Source of the DNA: Dehalococcoidia bacterium UBA7891
GTDB lineage: Bacteria; Chloroflexota; Dehalococcoidia; Lucifugimonadales; UBA826
Direction: 5' to 3'
NCBI GenBank assembly: GCA_002500485.1
Contig: DLRJ01000095.1
Span: forward strand, 1 to 14,795
Length of the DNA: 14,795 nucleotides
Shown: positions 14,252 to 14,795 of the stretch, piece by piece
Position numbering within the stretch: the stretch's first letter is position 1
Layout: each line of letters begins with the position of its first letter
Notes under the pieces: generated by a model
Told to the model about the DNA's origin: nothing
The model's database searches: none
What the model saw: only the letters and a program-made list of their open reading frames with translations
Translations under genes and position numbers: made by a program

Positions 14252-14653
14252 TTACTTCGGTTTTTGTCTTGATAAATCGATTACTGAAAAAGCTAGCAGC
14301 AACCAACCAAATATAAATAATAAGGCCCCGAAAGGGGCTATAGCCCCGAACCAATTAAAAGAGCTCAGACTTATCGTGTACAAGCTACCGCAAAATATGA
14401 CAGTCCCCACAAAAATCAACCATGGTATATAAAAAAAGAACCTGTTAAATCCAACTTTGAAATTCAATATTATTCCGATAAGAATCAAAGCCACTGAGTG
14501 AAACATCTGGAACCTGACGGAGGTTTCGTAGATGTCTTTAGCATCCATATCCATGACAGGCTCAAGCCAATGGGCTCCCAAGGCTCCAACCAAAACGGAC
14601 AAGAAAGCCAATATTGAACCTACACCTATCCAATAGCCAGCAATAGTTTTCAA
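14252..14653 (-). CDS. DUF423 family small membrane protein
   Basis: A 133-residue inner-membrane protein of the DUF423 (YgdD-like) family, function unknown. Four hydrophobic segments are visible at about 6-27, 50-66, 70-92 and 101-124. Family motifs present are GALGAHWLEP (23-32), RFQMFHSVALILIG (47-60), FCGSLYTISL (87-96) and APFGALLFIFGWLLLA (106-121). The start is TTG at 14653 with AAGG about 7 nt upstream; it follows the stop of another minus-strand gene by only 3 nt, so the two are probably coupled. It converges on the DUF6282 gene; the 54-nt gap between them shows no clear terminator. Confidence 0.88.
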   Translation of the reverse strand: MKTIAGYWIGVGSILAFLSVLVGALGAHWLEPVMDMDAKDIYETSVRFQMFHSVALILIGIILNFKVGFNRFFFYIPWLIFVGTVIFCGSLYTISLSSFNWFGAIAPFGALLFIFGWLLLAFSVIDLSRQKPK

Positions 14654-14656
14654 ATA

Positions 14657-14795
14657 TCAACCTTGGGCAATGCCATCTGCAGGTTCTCTATGGGAAATAT
14701 CTGTCATTTTTTTGATTTGATTGGTTAATCTGATCCGTTCCTCCAATAACCAGTCAAACTGAACATCACATCCAGCAATTGGGCCGGGATAATAT
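14657..14795 (-). CDS. C-terminal fragment of an unrecognised gene, 5' end beyond the window
   Basis: On the minus strand an open frame enters from the right edge and ends at TGA (14657-14659), giving the last 45 residues of a protein. It starts YYPGPIAGCDVQFDWLLEER and continues with a charged helix (IRLTNQIKKM) and a short Gly/Ala/Asp-rich tail. Open reading to the edge, amphipathic helical composition and the 3-nt distance to the DUF423 start support a real gene. I do not recognise the family. Confidence 0.6.
   Translation of the reverse strand, partial: YYPGPIAGCDVQFDWLLEERIRLTNQIKKMTDISHREPADGIAQG

Noticed and set aside
14325..14338. GCCCC-GAAA-GGGGC hairpin that looks like a terminator
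   Set aside because: It lies inside the DUF423 coding region, in codons of a conserved Gly/Ala/Pro-rich motif, and no U-run follows on either strand.

Overview
The window is ordinary, densely packed bacterial chromosome: moderately AT-rich, genes on both strands in short operons, Shine-Dalgarno sites before most starts, and several GTG/TTG starts. I see no rRNA, tRNA, CRISPR array, insertion sequence or prophage. Gene content (hspR-grpE-dnaK with a MerR-type HspR, a PAL-like NHL propeller, DUF3500, DUF6282, several SDRs, a MOSC protein) reminds me of marine Chloroflexota such as SAR202-like lineages. That is an inference from gene content, held with low to moderate confidence.

Layout. (1) 1-4267, all minus: an SDR oxidoreductase, then after a 184-nt gap an OLD-like AAA ATPase followed 5 nt later by folC, which runs off the left edge. 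(2) 4268-4466 is a divergent gap with a good sigma70-type promoter for manC (GDP-mannose synthesis). manC overlaps or nearly abuts a small one-helix membrane protein, followed by a FabG-like SDR; these three are probably one transcript. (3) A MOSC-domain gene on the minus strand converges on that operon at a 10-bp hairpin. It diverges from a plus-strand pair: a PAL-like NHL beta-propeller enzyme and a DUF3500 protein. (4) A second hairpin lies between DUF3500 and the convergent heat-shock operon hspR-grpE-dnaK (minus strand; grpE and dnaK overlap by one base). (5) A control region at 12553-12714 separates hspR from a plus-strand pair, a HAD phosphatase and a DUF6282 protein. (6) At the right end a minus-strand pair: the C-terminus of an unrecognised gene and a DUF423 membrane protein.

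How the genes work together: the heat-shock operon is the clearest unit. HspR would repress its own promoter through an inverted repeat that has the HAIR geometry (TTGA-N11-TCAA) and covers the -35 box; in known systems DnaK acts as co-repressor. ManC makes GDP-mannose for glycans; FolC makes folylpolyglutamates. The two SDRs, the PAL-like enzyme, DUF3500 and DUF6282 have the flavour of small-molecule catabolism, but no pathway can be assigned.

I found no convincing new multigene system. The best leads are the double-palindrome operator in front of hspR, an HspR with a basic AT-hook-like N-terminal extension, a stand-alone PAL-like enzyme that keeps the full catalytic set, a DUF6282 protein that appears to have lost metal-ligand histidines, and an OLD-like ATPase whose Toprim glutamate is replaced.
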